From NCBI RefSeq assembly GCF_900111295.1, contig NZ_FOGT01000009.1:1-64000 (forward strand): a stretch of 64,000 bases of DNA. Reading direction: 5' to 3'. The stretch is from Salipaludibacillus aurantiacus. Lineage in GTDB: Bacteria; Bacillota; Bacilli; Bacillales; Salisediminibacteriaceae. Position 1 is the first letter of the stretch. Each line of letters starts with the position of its first letter. The translations under genes and the position numbers were made by a program. Under the pieces are notes generated by a model. That model had not been told where the DNA came from and did no database searches. It was given only the letters and a program-made list of their open reading frames with translations. Positions 27,287 through 35,178 of this stretch are shown here, one piece after another.

Positions 27287-27997
27287 ATGAAACATTACAC
27301 ATATAAAATGCTTACACCTCTTTTAGGCGCTGTGTTACTGGCAGGCTGCGGAGAAAACGGCGAAAACCAGGAAACTGCAAACAATGCTGCGAACAACAGC
27401 CCTGACAATAATACCACAGGAACAATTCAGTCCCAGAATAATAACGATGAGAATAATAACGAAGATAACACTAATGAAATCAATGGTAACAATGAAGTAG
27501 ATGAGGAATCAGAGGCCGCGGCTCAAGCTGAAATGAATAATACGGATGGTGAATTTTTGGGAACCATTCTTTTTTACGAGGATGAGGACCGCTTACGTGT
27601 TGAAGCAGACGTAGAAAACCTTGAAGAAGGCTATCATGGTTTTCATATTCACGAAGAAGCGATTTGCGAACCTGATGAGGATGAGCCTTTCTCATCAGCA
27701 GGCGGGCACTATAACCCTGATGGTGGGAATCACGCCGAGCATGCTGGAGATATGCCTTCCCTATATGTGAACGAAGATGGGACCGCAAAGATGTCTTTCA
27801 AAACAGATAAATTCACTGCTGATCAGATCCTTGAAGATGAAACCGTCGTTATTATCCATGAAGACCCTGACAATTTTGGTCACATTCCTGAACGTTACCA
27901 GTCAGAGGAAAGCGATGAACCAGGTCCGGATGAAGAAACTCTTGATACCGGCGATTCTGGTGCCCGATCTGCGTGCGGAGTGGTAGAAGAGGGATAA
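27287..27997 (+). CDS. sodC: Lipoprotein Cu/Zn superoxide dismutase
   Basis: A 236-residue lipoprotein. Lipobox LLAGC near residues 17-21, an Asn/Glu-rich linker to about residue 85, then a full SodC domain: copper ligands in GFHIHE, zinc ligands in GGHYNPDGGNHAEHAGDMPSL, a late His in VVIIHEDPDN and the active-site Arg in DTGDSGARSACGVV. The disulphide Cys pair is also present (ICEPD and ACGVV). Unlike B. subtilis YojM, which is thought to be inactive, no missing catalytic residue is seen. It would detoxify superoxide at the outer membrane face. Confidence 0.92.
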   Translation: MKHYTYKMLTPLLGAVLLAGCGENGENQETANNAANNSPDNNTTGTIQSQNNNDENNNEDNTNEINGNNEVDEESEAAAQAEMNNTDGEFLGTILFYEDEDRLRVEADVENLEEGYHGFHIHEEAICEPDEDEPFSSAGGHYNPDGGNHAEHAGDMPSLYVNEDGTAKMSFKTDKFTADQILEDETVVIIHEDPDNFGHIPERYQSEESDEPGPDEETLDTGDSGARSACGVVEEG

Positions 27998-28006
27998 GAG
28001 CATCAA

Positions 28007-28036
28007 CCAGCTTTTCACAGGGAAAGCTGGCCTCTT
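28007..28036 (+). terminator. Terminator after sodC
   Basis: CCAGCTTT pairs with AAAGCTGG across TTCACAGGG-type loop bases and is followed by CCTCTTTTATTT. Confidence 0.75.
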
Positions 28037-28039
28037 TTA

Positions 28040-28399
28040 TTTCTCCCTGTATTGATTTTCGAAAGGATTAGACATTTCCCGGGAAATTACTTACCGCTTC
28101 AACATCGCCCGACTTTTTGTGAAAGCTGAAACTGGATTTTTCTGCATTAAGCATCTATTTGCTTACCGAGTCAACAAGCCTTCTCAGGAATATGTCTGGC
28201 GGCGAGCAGGATGTACTCAGAGCATAGGTATATATTCCAAATGTCGTGCGGGTGAAGAACTCACAGGAGGCGATTCCTGCGATAGATCACTGTCTGGTAT
28301 GCTTTAAACAAACGTTCATTTAAATCTGTTTTCCTAATTTATGTTATGATAATTCCATCTCTGGCTGCATATTATCCGGCTGGAAAGGACGGATGTTAA
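28040..28399. other. Intergenic stretch without recognised gene
   Basis: About 360 bases between the sodC terminator and the 59-residue gene. No open frame with a ribosome site on either strand. A short palindrome (CAGGAGGCGATTCCTG near 28263-28278) is the only structure noticed. A TATGAT at about 28345 may be the -10 of the next gene. Confidence 0.5.
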
Positions 28400-28579
28400 A
28401 TGAAAAATTACCACTGCTGTGCCACCTGTATTCATTTTGCAGTTTCGAAAACGCCACAAGGCACTAAATATTATTGTGCCAGATTAGGATTTAAAACAAA
28501 GTCCCACTACCAGTTCAACTGCTGGGAACCAAAAGACCATATTAAAAAATTAATAGAAAAGGAGCGTCCTTCTAAGTAA
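28400..28579 (+). CDS. Small Cys-rich protein, 59 residues
   Basis: ATG at 28400, stop at 28577-28579. The product has four clustered Cys (CCATC at residues 6-10, YYCARLG around 26, FNCWEPK around 41), a zinc-ribbon-like pattern, and a Lys-rich helical end. Composition, a GGAAAGGA ribosome site and a terminator that overlaps the stop all support a real gene. Similar short Cys proteins are common in Bacillaceae, but I cannot give a family or function. Confidence 0.65.
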   Translation: MKNYHCCATCIHFAVSKTPQGTKYYCARLGFKTKSHYQFNCWEPKDHIKKLIEKERPSK

Positions 28580-28596
28580 AAAGCACGCTCCTTTTT
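28561..28596 (+). terminator. Terminator overlapping the small Cys-rich gene
   Basis: GGAGCGT (28561-28567) pairs with ACGCTCC (28585-28591), followed by five T. The stem begins before the stop codon. Confidence 0.8.
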
Positions 28597-28653
28597 CAAC
28601 CTATTTCCCTCTTTCGTTAAACCATTCTTCCGCAAAATCCACCGACTCTGGTT

Positions 28654-30255
28654 TTATCCATGGATATCCCGTTTTAAATACCCAAAGAAACCGGCAGCGC
28701 CAATAGTAACGGCCACAATTATCATGACAGCAGCAGACATAAAATTGAATTCATCCACCGGCATCCCCGGAACATGGTCAAAAGGAGTTAACCCTGTGAG
28801 CCAGCCAGGCATCTGAAAAAGGTCTCCAAAATATACTGTCATAAAGGAAAAACCTAAATAAAGCCAAATCAACCCGGTGTATTTCGGCAAAAAACCGATC
28901 AATAAGGCGGTGACTGCGAGCATTACCCACACTGCAGGCAAGTAGACCAGACTGGAGGTTATAAATGGAGCTAATTCGGCCTCTTCAATGACTGCTACTC
29001 CCATACTTCCCATAGCCAAGCCAGATACAAGGAGTAAAAAGACACTGCTAAGCATTGCTAATAATAAATAGCTTCCCATCATTCTTATTCGGGAGACTGG
29101 CAAACTGAAAAGAGACTCGAGCCGCTGATTTTTTTCTTCTCCTTTCAGTTTCAGTATCATTAACAAGGCAGGAATAGTAATAATAATAGCCATTACTGCC
29201 ATTAACACAGCCAGAAACTGGTCTGTTAAACTGACGCCTTCCATCACAGGAAGAAATTCTTCCATAAACTCAATATCTTCAAAGTAGATTTCAGTTTCAC
29301 CTAAAACCGATCCATAGGTGACAGCTAACACCACTATACCTAATGTCCAAAAAACCAGCGAGCTGCGCTGAAGCCTCAAAGCAAGGCCAAACGGGCTGCG
29401 AAGAAATAGAGAAGCCGTCATCCTGCCAGGTTTGGACGGAAAAAAGCCTGCCCCCACATCTCTAATTGTATTTAAGTAAAAGGCTAAAACAGCTATACAT
29501 AAAGTGGCAGCGAGCGTTAATATGATCGGCCACCAGTAGTTATTTACGTAAGTTTCAGTTCCAAGCACCCACCCGATTGGGGAGAACCAGGACAGCGTTT
29601 CATTACTTACATCGCCGGCTGCCCGAATAAGATAAGCCCCACCGAGTACAGCAATTGAAAGTCCTATCGTCCCCCGGGTGCTTTCCGTTAACTGGGCGCA
29701 CAAGGCAGTCACCGCTGCAAAAAACAGTCCTATTGCTCCGATTACAGCGCCATATAACAGTGATCCTTCCAAATCAAGGCTCTCTATTCCGGTAGAGAAT
29801 AATCCTAATCCAACGGCAACAGCCATAATACTATTCAAAACAGCCATCACTGCCATAGAAGCCCCCATAGTTGAAAGCCTGCCTGAAGGCAGAGAGAGAA
29901 TCATCTCTGTCAGTCCTGCTTCTTCGTCGGCCCGGGTATGTTTTGCGACTAGAAGGATATTCATCAGACCAGCAATGATGGTCGTCATACCAAGCATTTG
30001 ATGAGCCATCATAGCCCCGTACGTATAATCATCCAAGCCGTACCCTCGTCCGACGAGGGCTGTAACAGCGGGGTTAACCATTGATGCTGCCAGCTGCTGA
30101 CGCTCGGCAGCTGTGCGGTATAAATCCGGGAAAGCCACCGCTACAGCCAGTGTAAATCCAACGATCCCCACAATCCACAACGCCATTTTAAACCTGTCTT
30201 TTTTAAAAATAAATCTGGAAAGTGTGGATATGTTCTTAAAAAGCCGGCTTTTCAT
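28654..30255 (-). CDS. ABC exporter permease (polyketide-antibiotic-exporter type)
   Basis: A 533-residue membrane protein with about 12 helices in two six-helix halves, the pattern of the TnrB3/polyether exporter-like ABC permeases. It overlaps or abuts the ATPase gene; I place the start at the ATG at 30255, eight bases after GGGAGGG, rather than the GTG overlapping the ATPase stop. It would pump a lipophilic drug or antibiotic outward with the next-gene ATPase. The substrate is unknown. Confidence 0.82.
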   Translation of the reverse strand: MKSRLFKNISTLSRFIFKKDRFKMALWIVGIVGFTLAVAVAFPDLYRTAAERQQLAASMVNPAVTALVGRGYGLDDYTYGAMMAHQMLGMTTIIAGLMNILLVAKHTRADEEAGLTEMILSLPSGRLSTMGASMAVMAVLNSIMAVAVGLGLFSTGIESLDLEGSLLYGAVIGAIGLFFAAVTALCAQLTESTRGTIGLSIAVLGGAYLIRAAGDVSNETLSWFSPIGWVLGTETYVNNYWWPIILTLAATLCIAVLAFYLNTIRDVGAGFFPSKPGRMTASLFLRSPFGLALRLQRSSLVFWTLGIVVLAVTYGSVLGETEIYFEDIEFMEEFLPVMEGVSLTDQFLAVLMAVMAIIITIPALLMILKLKGEEKNQRLESLFSLPVSRIRMMGSYLLLAMLSSVFLLLVSGLAMGSMGVAVIEEAELAPFITSSLVYLPAVWVMLAVTALLIGFLPKYTGLIWLYLGFSFMTVYFGDLFQMPGWLTGLTPFDHVPGMPVDEFNFMSAAVMIIVAVTIGAAGFFGYLKRDIHG

Positions 30256-30260
30256 CAGGT

Positions 30261-31169
30261 TCACCCTCCCTCTCCAACAGGACCGCTGTTTTCCCCTTTA
30301 TAGTGGCGCATAAACAGGTCTTCAAGTTTCGGCGGCGCGCTCTCCAGCTTTAACACACCGTATGAACTGAGATAGCTGATGACATCCTCAAGTTTTTCAG
30401 AATCCACCTGGAAAGTAGCAGCCCGGCCGTTTTTCTGCAAATTATGAACTCCTGGAATTTTAACCAGGCCAGGCGAAGGTTCTCTCGTTTCAACGTGAAG
30501 CTGCGTTCTTGTTAAATGACGCAGTTCTTCCAGAGTACCTGATTCAATCATTTTTCCTTCGCGGATAATACCTACTTTGTCACAAAGCCTTTCTACTTCT
30601 GAAAGGATATGGCTGGAAAGTAAAATACTTTTACCTTCATTTTTTGCTTCCTTAACACATTCCTGAAACACCCGTTCCATAAGAGGGTCCAGTCCTGAGG
30701 TAGGCTCATCCAGTATATAAAGATCGGCTTCTGAAGAAAAGGCTGCTACAAGCGCTACTTTCTGCCTGTTCCCTTTAGAATACGTCCGGCATTTTTTTGA
30801 AGGATCCAGTTTAAACCGGTCAATAAGCTCTTCTCTCTTTCTCCTTTGGCTGCCCCCTCGTAATTTAACGAACAGGTCAATAACTTCTCCCCCTGTTAAA
30901 TTCGGCCAGAGATTGACATCCCCGGGTACATAAGCGATCCGCTTATGGATTTCCACAGCCTCTGACCAGGCATCCATTCCGAATATTTCTGCTTTCCCTT
31001 CTGTTGCTTTTAATACCCCCAGCAGAACGCGGATTGTCGTTGACTTGCCAGCCCCATTAGGACCAATAAAGCCGTAGACTTCCCCTTTATCTACCTCAAG
31101 GTTAACACCATTTAATGCTTTAAATTTGCCGAAATTTTTAGTAAGGCCTTTTGCGCTGATTACACTCAT
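30261..31169 (-). CDS. ABC exporter ATP-binding protein
   Basis: A 302-residue ABC ATPase: Walker A GPNGAGKSTT near residues 36-45, signature YSKGNRQKVAL near 135, Walker B LYILDEPTSGLDP, switch His in SSHILSEVE. The C-terminal 80 residues are the accessory strand domain of drug-exporting ATPases (VETREPSPGLVKIPG). It pairs with the permease just downstream, and its start overlaps the stop of the TetR-family gene by four bases, so the three genes form one operon. Confidence 0.92.
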   Translation of the reverse strand: MSVISAKGLTKNFGKFKALNGVNLEVDKGEVYGFIGPNGAGKSTTIRVLLGVLKATEGKAEIFGMDAWSEAVEIHKRIAYVPGDVNLWPNLTGGEVIDLFVKLRGGSQRRKREELIDRFKLDPSKKCRTYSKGNRQKVALVAAFSSEADLYILDEPTSGLDPLMERVFQECVKEAKNEGKSILLSSHILSEVERLCDKVGIIREGKMIESGTLEELRHLTRTQLHVETREPSPGLVKIPGVHNLQKNGRAATFQVDSEKLEDVISYLSSYGVLKLESAPPKLEDLFMRHYKGENSGPVGEGG

Positions 31170-31804
31170 TTTCCCTCCTCCTTTTTATAAAAAGCACTTT
31201 TCAGCATATCCAGATACTTATAAAACTCCTTAAAATACGGTTCCATATTAAGTTCAGAGAAAGACTGCCCTTTCAGAGAAGCTTTCAATTCTCTTTCATA
31301 GCCTTCTATCACCCAGTTGATCATTTTAAAAGCTTTTTCCACATCTGTATTTTCCCTGAATAATGAATAATCGATATTACTGTAAATCTTTTCGTAACCT
31401 TCTTTTTGAAGCTGGGTATATTTCGCCTGTATATCTTCGGGCAACTCTTTAATATCTGCTAAAAAAAACGTACCAAGAAAGTTCAGTACATTCGGATGTT
31501 CAGCAAACAGTTCCATTTTCAGTTCTCCTGCTTTTTTAAAGCGTTCAATAAAATCCCTTTCAGTGATGTCTATCTGCTTAAGGTAGTCATTGATCGTTTT
31601 GTCTAAACAGTAGTGAAGTAAATAATGATAAAGGTCTTTTTTAGTATTAAAATAATGGAACAGCATGCCTTTGCCTATTTTGGCATGTTTGACAATTCTG
31701 TTCGTTGAGGCCCGCTCAAAACCATGGTCAGCAAACTCATTTAAAGCCGCATTTAATATCCGCTGCTTTTTCTCTTCCTCCAGGCTTTCAAAGAGGTGTG
31801 TCAC
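31166..31804 (-). CDS. TetR-family regulator of the ABC exporter operon
   Basis: A 212-residue repressor. N-terminal helix-turn-helix (about residues 20-50: ALNEFADHGFERASTNRIVKHAKIGKGMLFHYF) and a ligand-binding C-terminal domain. First gene of a three-gene operon with an ABC exporter, the usual design for a drug-responsive, self-repressing regulator. The start is GTG with GGAGAGGGGG some way upstream. Two GACCA-N3-TGGTC operators lie at its promoter. Confidence 0.88.
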   Translation of the reverse strand: MTHLFESLEEEKKQRILNAALNEFADHGFERASTNRIVKHAKIGKGMLFHYFNTKKDLYHYLLHYCLDKTINDYLKQIDITERDFIERFKKAGELKMELFAEHPNVLNFLGTFFLADIKELPEDIQAKYTQLQKEGYEKIYSNIDYSLFRENTDVEKAFKMINWVIEGYERELKASLKGQSFSELNMEPYFKEFYKYLDMLKSAFYKKEEGK

Positions 31805-31843
31805 TCTTTAATCAGCCCCCTCTCCTTTAACGATTATCATTTA

Positions 31844-31892
31844 GACCAATGTGGTCGATTTAAGTATACCTCTGGACGACCAGGATGGTCAA
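31844..31892 (-). promoter_or_regulatory. Promoter with two TetR-type operators
   Basis: Minus strand -35 TTGACC (31887-31892), 18 bases, -10 TATACT (31863-31868). Inverted repeats GACCAGGATGGTC (31878-31890) and GACCAATGTGGTC (31844-31856) share GACCA-N3-TGGTC; their centres are 34 bases apart. The first overlaps the -35, the second the transcription start. Confidence 0.72.
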
Positions 31893-31964
31893 TATCAATT
31901 TGTGTAAATATTTGTACATTTATTTAAGGCACCAGGGCGGGAAACCCTGATGCCTTTTAGTCTG

Positions 31965-32594
31965 TTACATTTTTCCTATGCCATACTGAAACAGCTTAAT
32001 TGTCTGCTCGACTATATGATCATACTCTTCATCTTTTATTTTACTCAAATCCTCATACTGATTTCGGAAATATTCGCCGAATGAAAGTGAAACTGATGTT
32101 AAGATGTGGGCCATAAACCGGACATCTAGGTCAGAGGATAATTCGTTTGCAGCCTTCCGTTCATGGAGAATCTTTTCCAAAAATACGTTACTGGCATTGA
32201 TACCTTCTCCCATGACACCTTTTTTGACTGCCTCATCTGCGCTTGCCATGAACCGGTCATAGATCACCGCCTGCTTAGGATGGTCTCTCAGAAAAGCCAG
32301 TCCCCCTTTGAGCAATTTCCTGAGAAGGGCAAAAAAATCACTTTTAAATTCATCCGCACTTATTGTTTCCAAATAGGTCAATTTTTCCTGTCTCATGACA
32401 TCTATCATATATTTAAACATATCCTGCTTATCATTAAAGTACTGATAAAAGCTTCCTTTAGCAATTCCGGCACTCGCGACGATTCTGCTGATACTTGCAT
32501 TCTCATACCCATGCTCGTAAAATTCATCAATCATCACGTTCAGGATCCTTTCTTTTTTGTCCTTAGAAAGGTTCATAAACGTTTTCTTTGGCAT
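31965..32594 (-). CDS. TetR-family regulator of the four-helix membrane protein operon
   Basis: A 209-residue TetR/AcrR repressor: helix-turn-helix about residues 18-47 (FYEHGYENASISRIVASAGIAKGSFYQYF) and an all-helical sensor domain. It is last in an operon with two small membrane proteins, and the long palindrome at their promoter is its probable operator. It ends before the other TetR gene, from which it is separated by that gene's promoter; the two regulators differ in the sensor half. Confidence 0.86.
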   Translation of the reverse strand: MPKKTFMNLSKDKKERILNVMIDEFYEHGYENASISRIVASAGIAKGSFYQYFNDKQDMFKYMIDVMRQEKLTYLETISADEFKSDFFALLRKLLKGGLAFLRDHPKQAVIYDRFMASADEAVKKGVMGEGINASNVFLEKILHERKAANELSSDLDVRFMAHILTSVSLSFGEYFRNQYEDLSKIKDEEYDHIVEQTIKLFQYGIGKM

Positions 32595-32635
32595 CTTATT
32601 TCCTCCTATTTATTTTGATCTAAATTTCGCTTATC

Positions 32636-33043
32636 TTAATAAACCATTAACCCCAGCCATAGAAACAGGAAGCCAATCACTGCTACAAACAGATCAACAA
32701 ACCATAGTTTTTTCCCAGATTTGTCTATAAAGGCTACAAACTTGGGCGATGTGTGCTCCCAATTAAATAAAAGGGTTACTGTTTTTAAAGAAGCCAGTGT
32801 GATAAAAACAGTTAAAATCCATCCGTATGCGATATATCCGGTTAAAGTGGCGTACCATACTAATAAAAACAGAGCTACCGCATAAATGAGAAGCCCTTTT
32901 ACAGGTGTGGACCATTTTTCCTGTGAGTAATGTTTTTTGGCCCAATCATACAATTGCTCATGATAAAAAACGCCAAAGAATACTTTTATAAAGGCTGAAA
33001 AAGCTAATATGATGCTGACGAACGCAAACACATTTAAATCCAT
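32636..33043 (-). CDS. Four-helix membrane protein, second of a tandem pair
   Basis: A 135-residue membrane protein with four predicted helices (about residues 6-25, 48-66, 72-90, 112-132) and the ending FLFLWLGLMVY. It has the same length, helix spacing and end (Leu-Gly-x-x-Val-Tyr) as the gene upstream, so the two look like diverged duplicates that may form a heteromer. No known transporter motif is seen. Co-transcribed with a TetR-family regulator. Confidence 0.7.
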   Translation of the reverse strand: MDLNVFAFVSIILAFSAFIKVFFGVFYHEQLYDWAKKHYSQEKWSTPVKGLLIYAVALFLLVWYATLTGYIAYGWILTVFITLASLKTVTLLFNWEHTSPKFVAFIDKSGKKLWFVDLFVAVIGFLFLWLGLMVY

Positions 33044-33070
33044 TATTCTCCCTCCTCCATAAAAAAACTA

Positions 33071-33472
33071 TTAATAGACCCAAACACCTAACACGATTAA
33101 AAGCACTCCAAGAACGGTAGTAAAGATATTAATTTTAATAATGATTGTTCTGTCTTCTGTTAAAGCTTTTATGGCGAATGCCCTGAATTGATTGTAATTA
33201 AAAATGACTTGCCACACTTTCACCAGTGTCAGACTAATGATAAGAGTAAAGGCAATAGAAAAGCTGACCTCTGTGGTGACCTGCTTGTACCAGGTAACGC
33301 CTGTGATGATCATCGAAATAAATCCTCCCAGCCAGACCCACTGAGGCCTTTTTTCGGTATAAACCCGGTTTAGTTCAAACTGATTCCATTTTTCAGGGAT
33401 TACGTGCATAGTCAGCCTGACTGTAATTAAGATTATCCCAAAAACGATACTGCCTGCCTGGAAGTAATTCAT
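33071..33472 (-). CDS. Four-helix membrane protein, first of a tandem pair
   Basis: A 133-residue membrane protein with four predicted helices and the ending LLIVLGVWVY. The ATG at 33472 has GAGAGGCGG upstream. An open frame reaches an ATG at 33508, but that would place translation inside the operator palindrome, so the shorter form is preferred. First gene of the operon 33472 to 31965 (gaps 27 and 41 bases). Function unknown; regulation by a TetR-family protein suggests response to a lipophilic or toxic compound. Confidence 0.7.
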   Translation of the reverse strand: MNYFQAGSIVFGIILITVRLTMHVIPEKWNQFELNRVYTEKRPQWVWLGGFISMIITGVTWYKQVTTEVSFSIAFTLIISLTLVKVWQVIFNYNQFRAFAIKALTEDRTIIIKINIFTTVLGVLLIVLGVWVY

Positions 33473-33491
33473 ATCTACGCCGCCTCTCATA

Positions 33492-33553
33492 TGTGACCAT
33501 AAAGTCATATGACTCTATAGTCACATTATAAATTACTGTCTCACACTGCTCAA
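33492..33553 (-). promoter_or_regulatory. Promoter and 34-bp palindromic operator of the membrane protein operon
   Basis: Minus strand -35 TTGAGC (33548-33553), 17 bases, -10 TATAAT (33525-33530). Directly after the -10 lies a 34-bp near-perfect palindrome (33492-33525): outer arms TGTGAC/GTCACA, inner core AGTCATATGACT, only two mismatched base pairs. It covers the transcription start, as expected for a TetR-family repressor or a pair of dimers. Confidence 0.78.
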
Positions 33554-34035
33554 TAGCTGTTAACCGAAGTTTGTTACAAACTTCAAAACTTTATTAAATA
33601 ACTTGGCTGACTCCCAAGTCCTGTTGACAGCTTTATTACTTTACTTCTATAACAGATTTAACTTTTATAGCGCACGAAAAAACTGAGGCTGCCCCAGAAG
33701 TTTTTTTATTAATTCCGGTATTATACTCTCTTCCATATTTTAATTAGAATAGGAAGAGTTTAAGTTTATTGATAAATATTCCATTATAAAAAGGCCACTC
33801 ACCTGCCGTGCCGTCTGCTGAGTGGACCTTATTTTCGATATATCGTCCGCTCGACTGCCTCAGCAATGCCTGAGCAGACCTTATTTCCGTTTTATTATCC
33901 ACTCACTTGCCGTACGGCTTTCTGAGTAGGTCTTATTTTCGATATATCATCCGCTCGACTACTTCAGTTATAGCTGAGTGGGTCTTATCCTTATTCTTAC
34001 CCTTATCCTTATCCGCCCGCTCACTTAATAAAAGG
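33554..34035. repeat. Long noncoding gap with two 104-bp tandem repeats
   Basis: No gene is visible in this stretch. Two copies of a roughly 104-base unit begin at 33795 and 33899. Shared blocks are CCACTCAC-TGCCGT, TTATTTTCGATATATC, TCCGCTCGACT and a final CAG/CTGAG pair. Each unit contains short inverted repeats (CTCA...TGAG), so each could fold. After 34003 the sequence becomes CTTATCC-type simple repeats. Confidence 0.65.
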
Positions 34036-34076
34036 AAAAAGGGCTGTCCTCAAAAGTTTTCCTTTTGGGACAGCCC
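34036..34076 (-). terminator. Terminator of the flavoprotein gene
   Basis: GGGCTGTCC pairs with GGACAGCCC across an A/T-rich loop; five T follow on the minus strand. Confidence 0.85.
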
Positions 34077-34086
34077 CTTCAATTAG

Positions 34087-35148
34087 TTATAAGGTTGATA
34101 GCATTTTTTCGAGATGTTTGACTGTTGGTGTAAGGTTTAGAAAGAAGTAGGTTTCACGGAGTCTGCGTGCGTCCGGGCTCGTTTTTAAATAAGCGCCTCC
34201 ACCAGTATGAAGCATCGCTGTATTTACAGCCTCGAGGGTCAAATACGCTGTATCTTTTCTGATTTTCAGCATATCCTCCCACCGCAGCTCATCTTTTGAA
34301 TGAGAAAAAATAACTTCCAGTTTGTCTTCCTGTCCTTTAAGTCTCTCTGACACATCTTCTGCCTGAACAGGTAAATAACTGTTGCAGCCGCTTTGTTTAG
34401 ACTCGCATCTTTCAATTGATGATACGGCTGCCTGAGTGACGCCCAGGCCTAATGGAATCTGGTAAGCTACGAAATAAGGGCGAATCTGCTTCACAAATGA
34501 ATCTGCGTCCTCGGAAAGAATTTGGGTTTCAGGAATAAACACCTCTTTGAAAGAGCATGAGTAAGTCGCGCTGCCGTTTATGCCAAGGTAGGATACTTTT
34601 TCTTTCAGTGTCAGACCGGCCTGGCTTCCGGAAATAAACAGCATAACACGGCGGTCCTCATCTGTATCGGCAATCACTCCAAACCAGTGACCGGGCCCAA
34701 GGTTGGAAACGGCAGGCAGCACACCGGAAAGAAGGTATCCTCCGTCTGTCGGTTCAGCTTTTAAATGAAGCTTTTCAAGTCCGGCATAATACTTCATAGG
34801 ATTTGACAGTCCTGTACCGCCCAGTATCTCTCCATTTTCCAAATCCGGCAGCATCCGTTCTCTAAGTTCACGATTTGGAGTATGGCGGAGGTAAGTGAGT
34901 GCGGCTAAATGGCACCATAAATTAAAGCCTGTCGTCATACAATACTCTGATATTCTCTTTACTACCTTCATTTCCTCGAAAGCCTGCTCTTTAAGCTTAC
35001 CTTCTGAAGAGCGCAAAAATCCTTTTTTACCAATCGCCTGCAAAACGCCTTCCGGATAAAGGGCCTGCTCATCTATTTTTCTTACGAGCGGTTTTAAGTC
35101 ATTATCAAGCAGCGTATCCAGTTCGTTCTTGTTGCCGGTAATCACCAC
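34087..35148 (-). CDS. Acyl-CoA-dehydrogenase-like flavoprotein
   Basis: A 353-residue protein with the acyl-CoA dehydrogenase fold: N-terminal helices, beta domain (LGGTGLSNPMKYYAG, then KAEPTDGGYLLSG), and a C-terminal helical domain ending with a LHTGGGAYLKTSPDARRLRET segment. The usual IYEGT end-motif and its base are missing; LNLTPTVKHLEKML stands there. This is common in flavin-dependent monooxygenase-like members (SfnB/DszC type) and in uncharacterised ones. The GTG start has GGAGGG six bases upstream. It is 30 bases after the DUF4242-like gene and co-regulated with an importer, so it probably oxidises the imported compound. Confidence 0.7.
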   Translation of the reverse strand: MVITGNKNELDTLLDNDLKPLVRKIDEQALYPEGVLQAIGKKGFLRSSEGKLKEQAFEEMKVVKRISEYCMTTGFNLWCHLAALTYLRHTPNRELRERMLPDLENGEILGGTGLSNPMKYYAGLEKLHLKAEPTDGGYLLSGVLPAVSNLGPGHWFGVIADTDEDRRVMLFISGSQAGLTLKEKVSYLGINGSATYSCSFKEVFIPETQILSEDADSFVKQIRPYFVAYQIPLGLGVTQAAVSSIERCESKQSGCNSYLPVQAEDVSERLKGQEDKLEVIFSHSKDELRWEDMLKIRKDTAYLTLEAVNTAMLHTGGGAYLKTSPDARRLRETYFFLNLTPTVKHLEKMLSTL

Positions 35149-35178
35149 TTCTTTCCCTCCTCGCCAACAGTCTTCAAT

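Noticed and set aside
33473-33508. ATG at 33508 as start of the first membrane protein
   Set aside because: It lies within the palindromic operator, at or next to the transcription start, so it would lack a ribosome site on the mRNA.
33795-34003. CRISPR or insertion-sequence remnant
   Set aside because: Only two copies, no spacers, no transposase frame and no clear terminal repeats.
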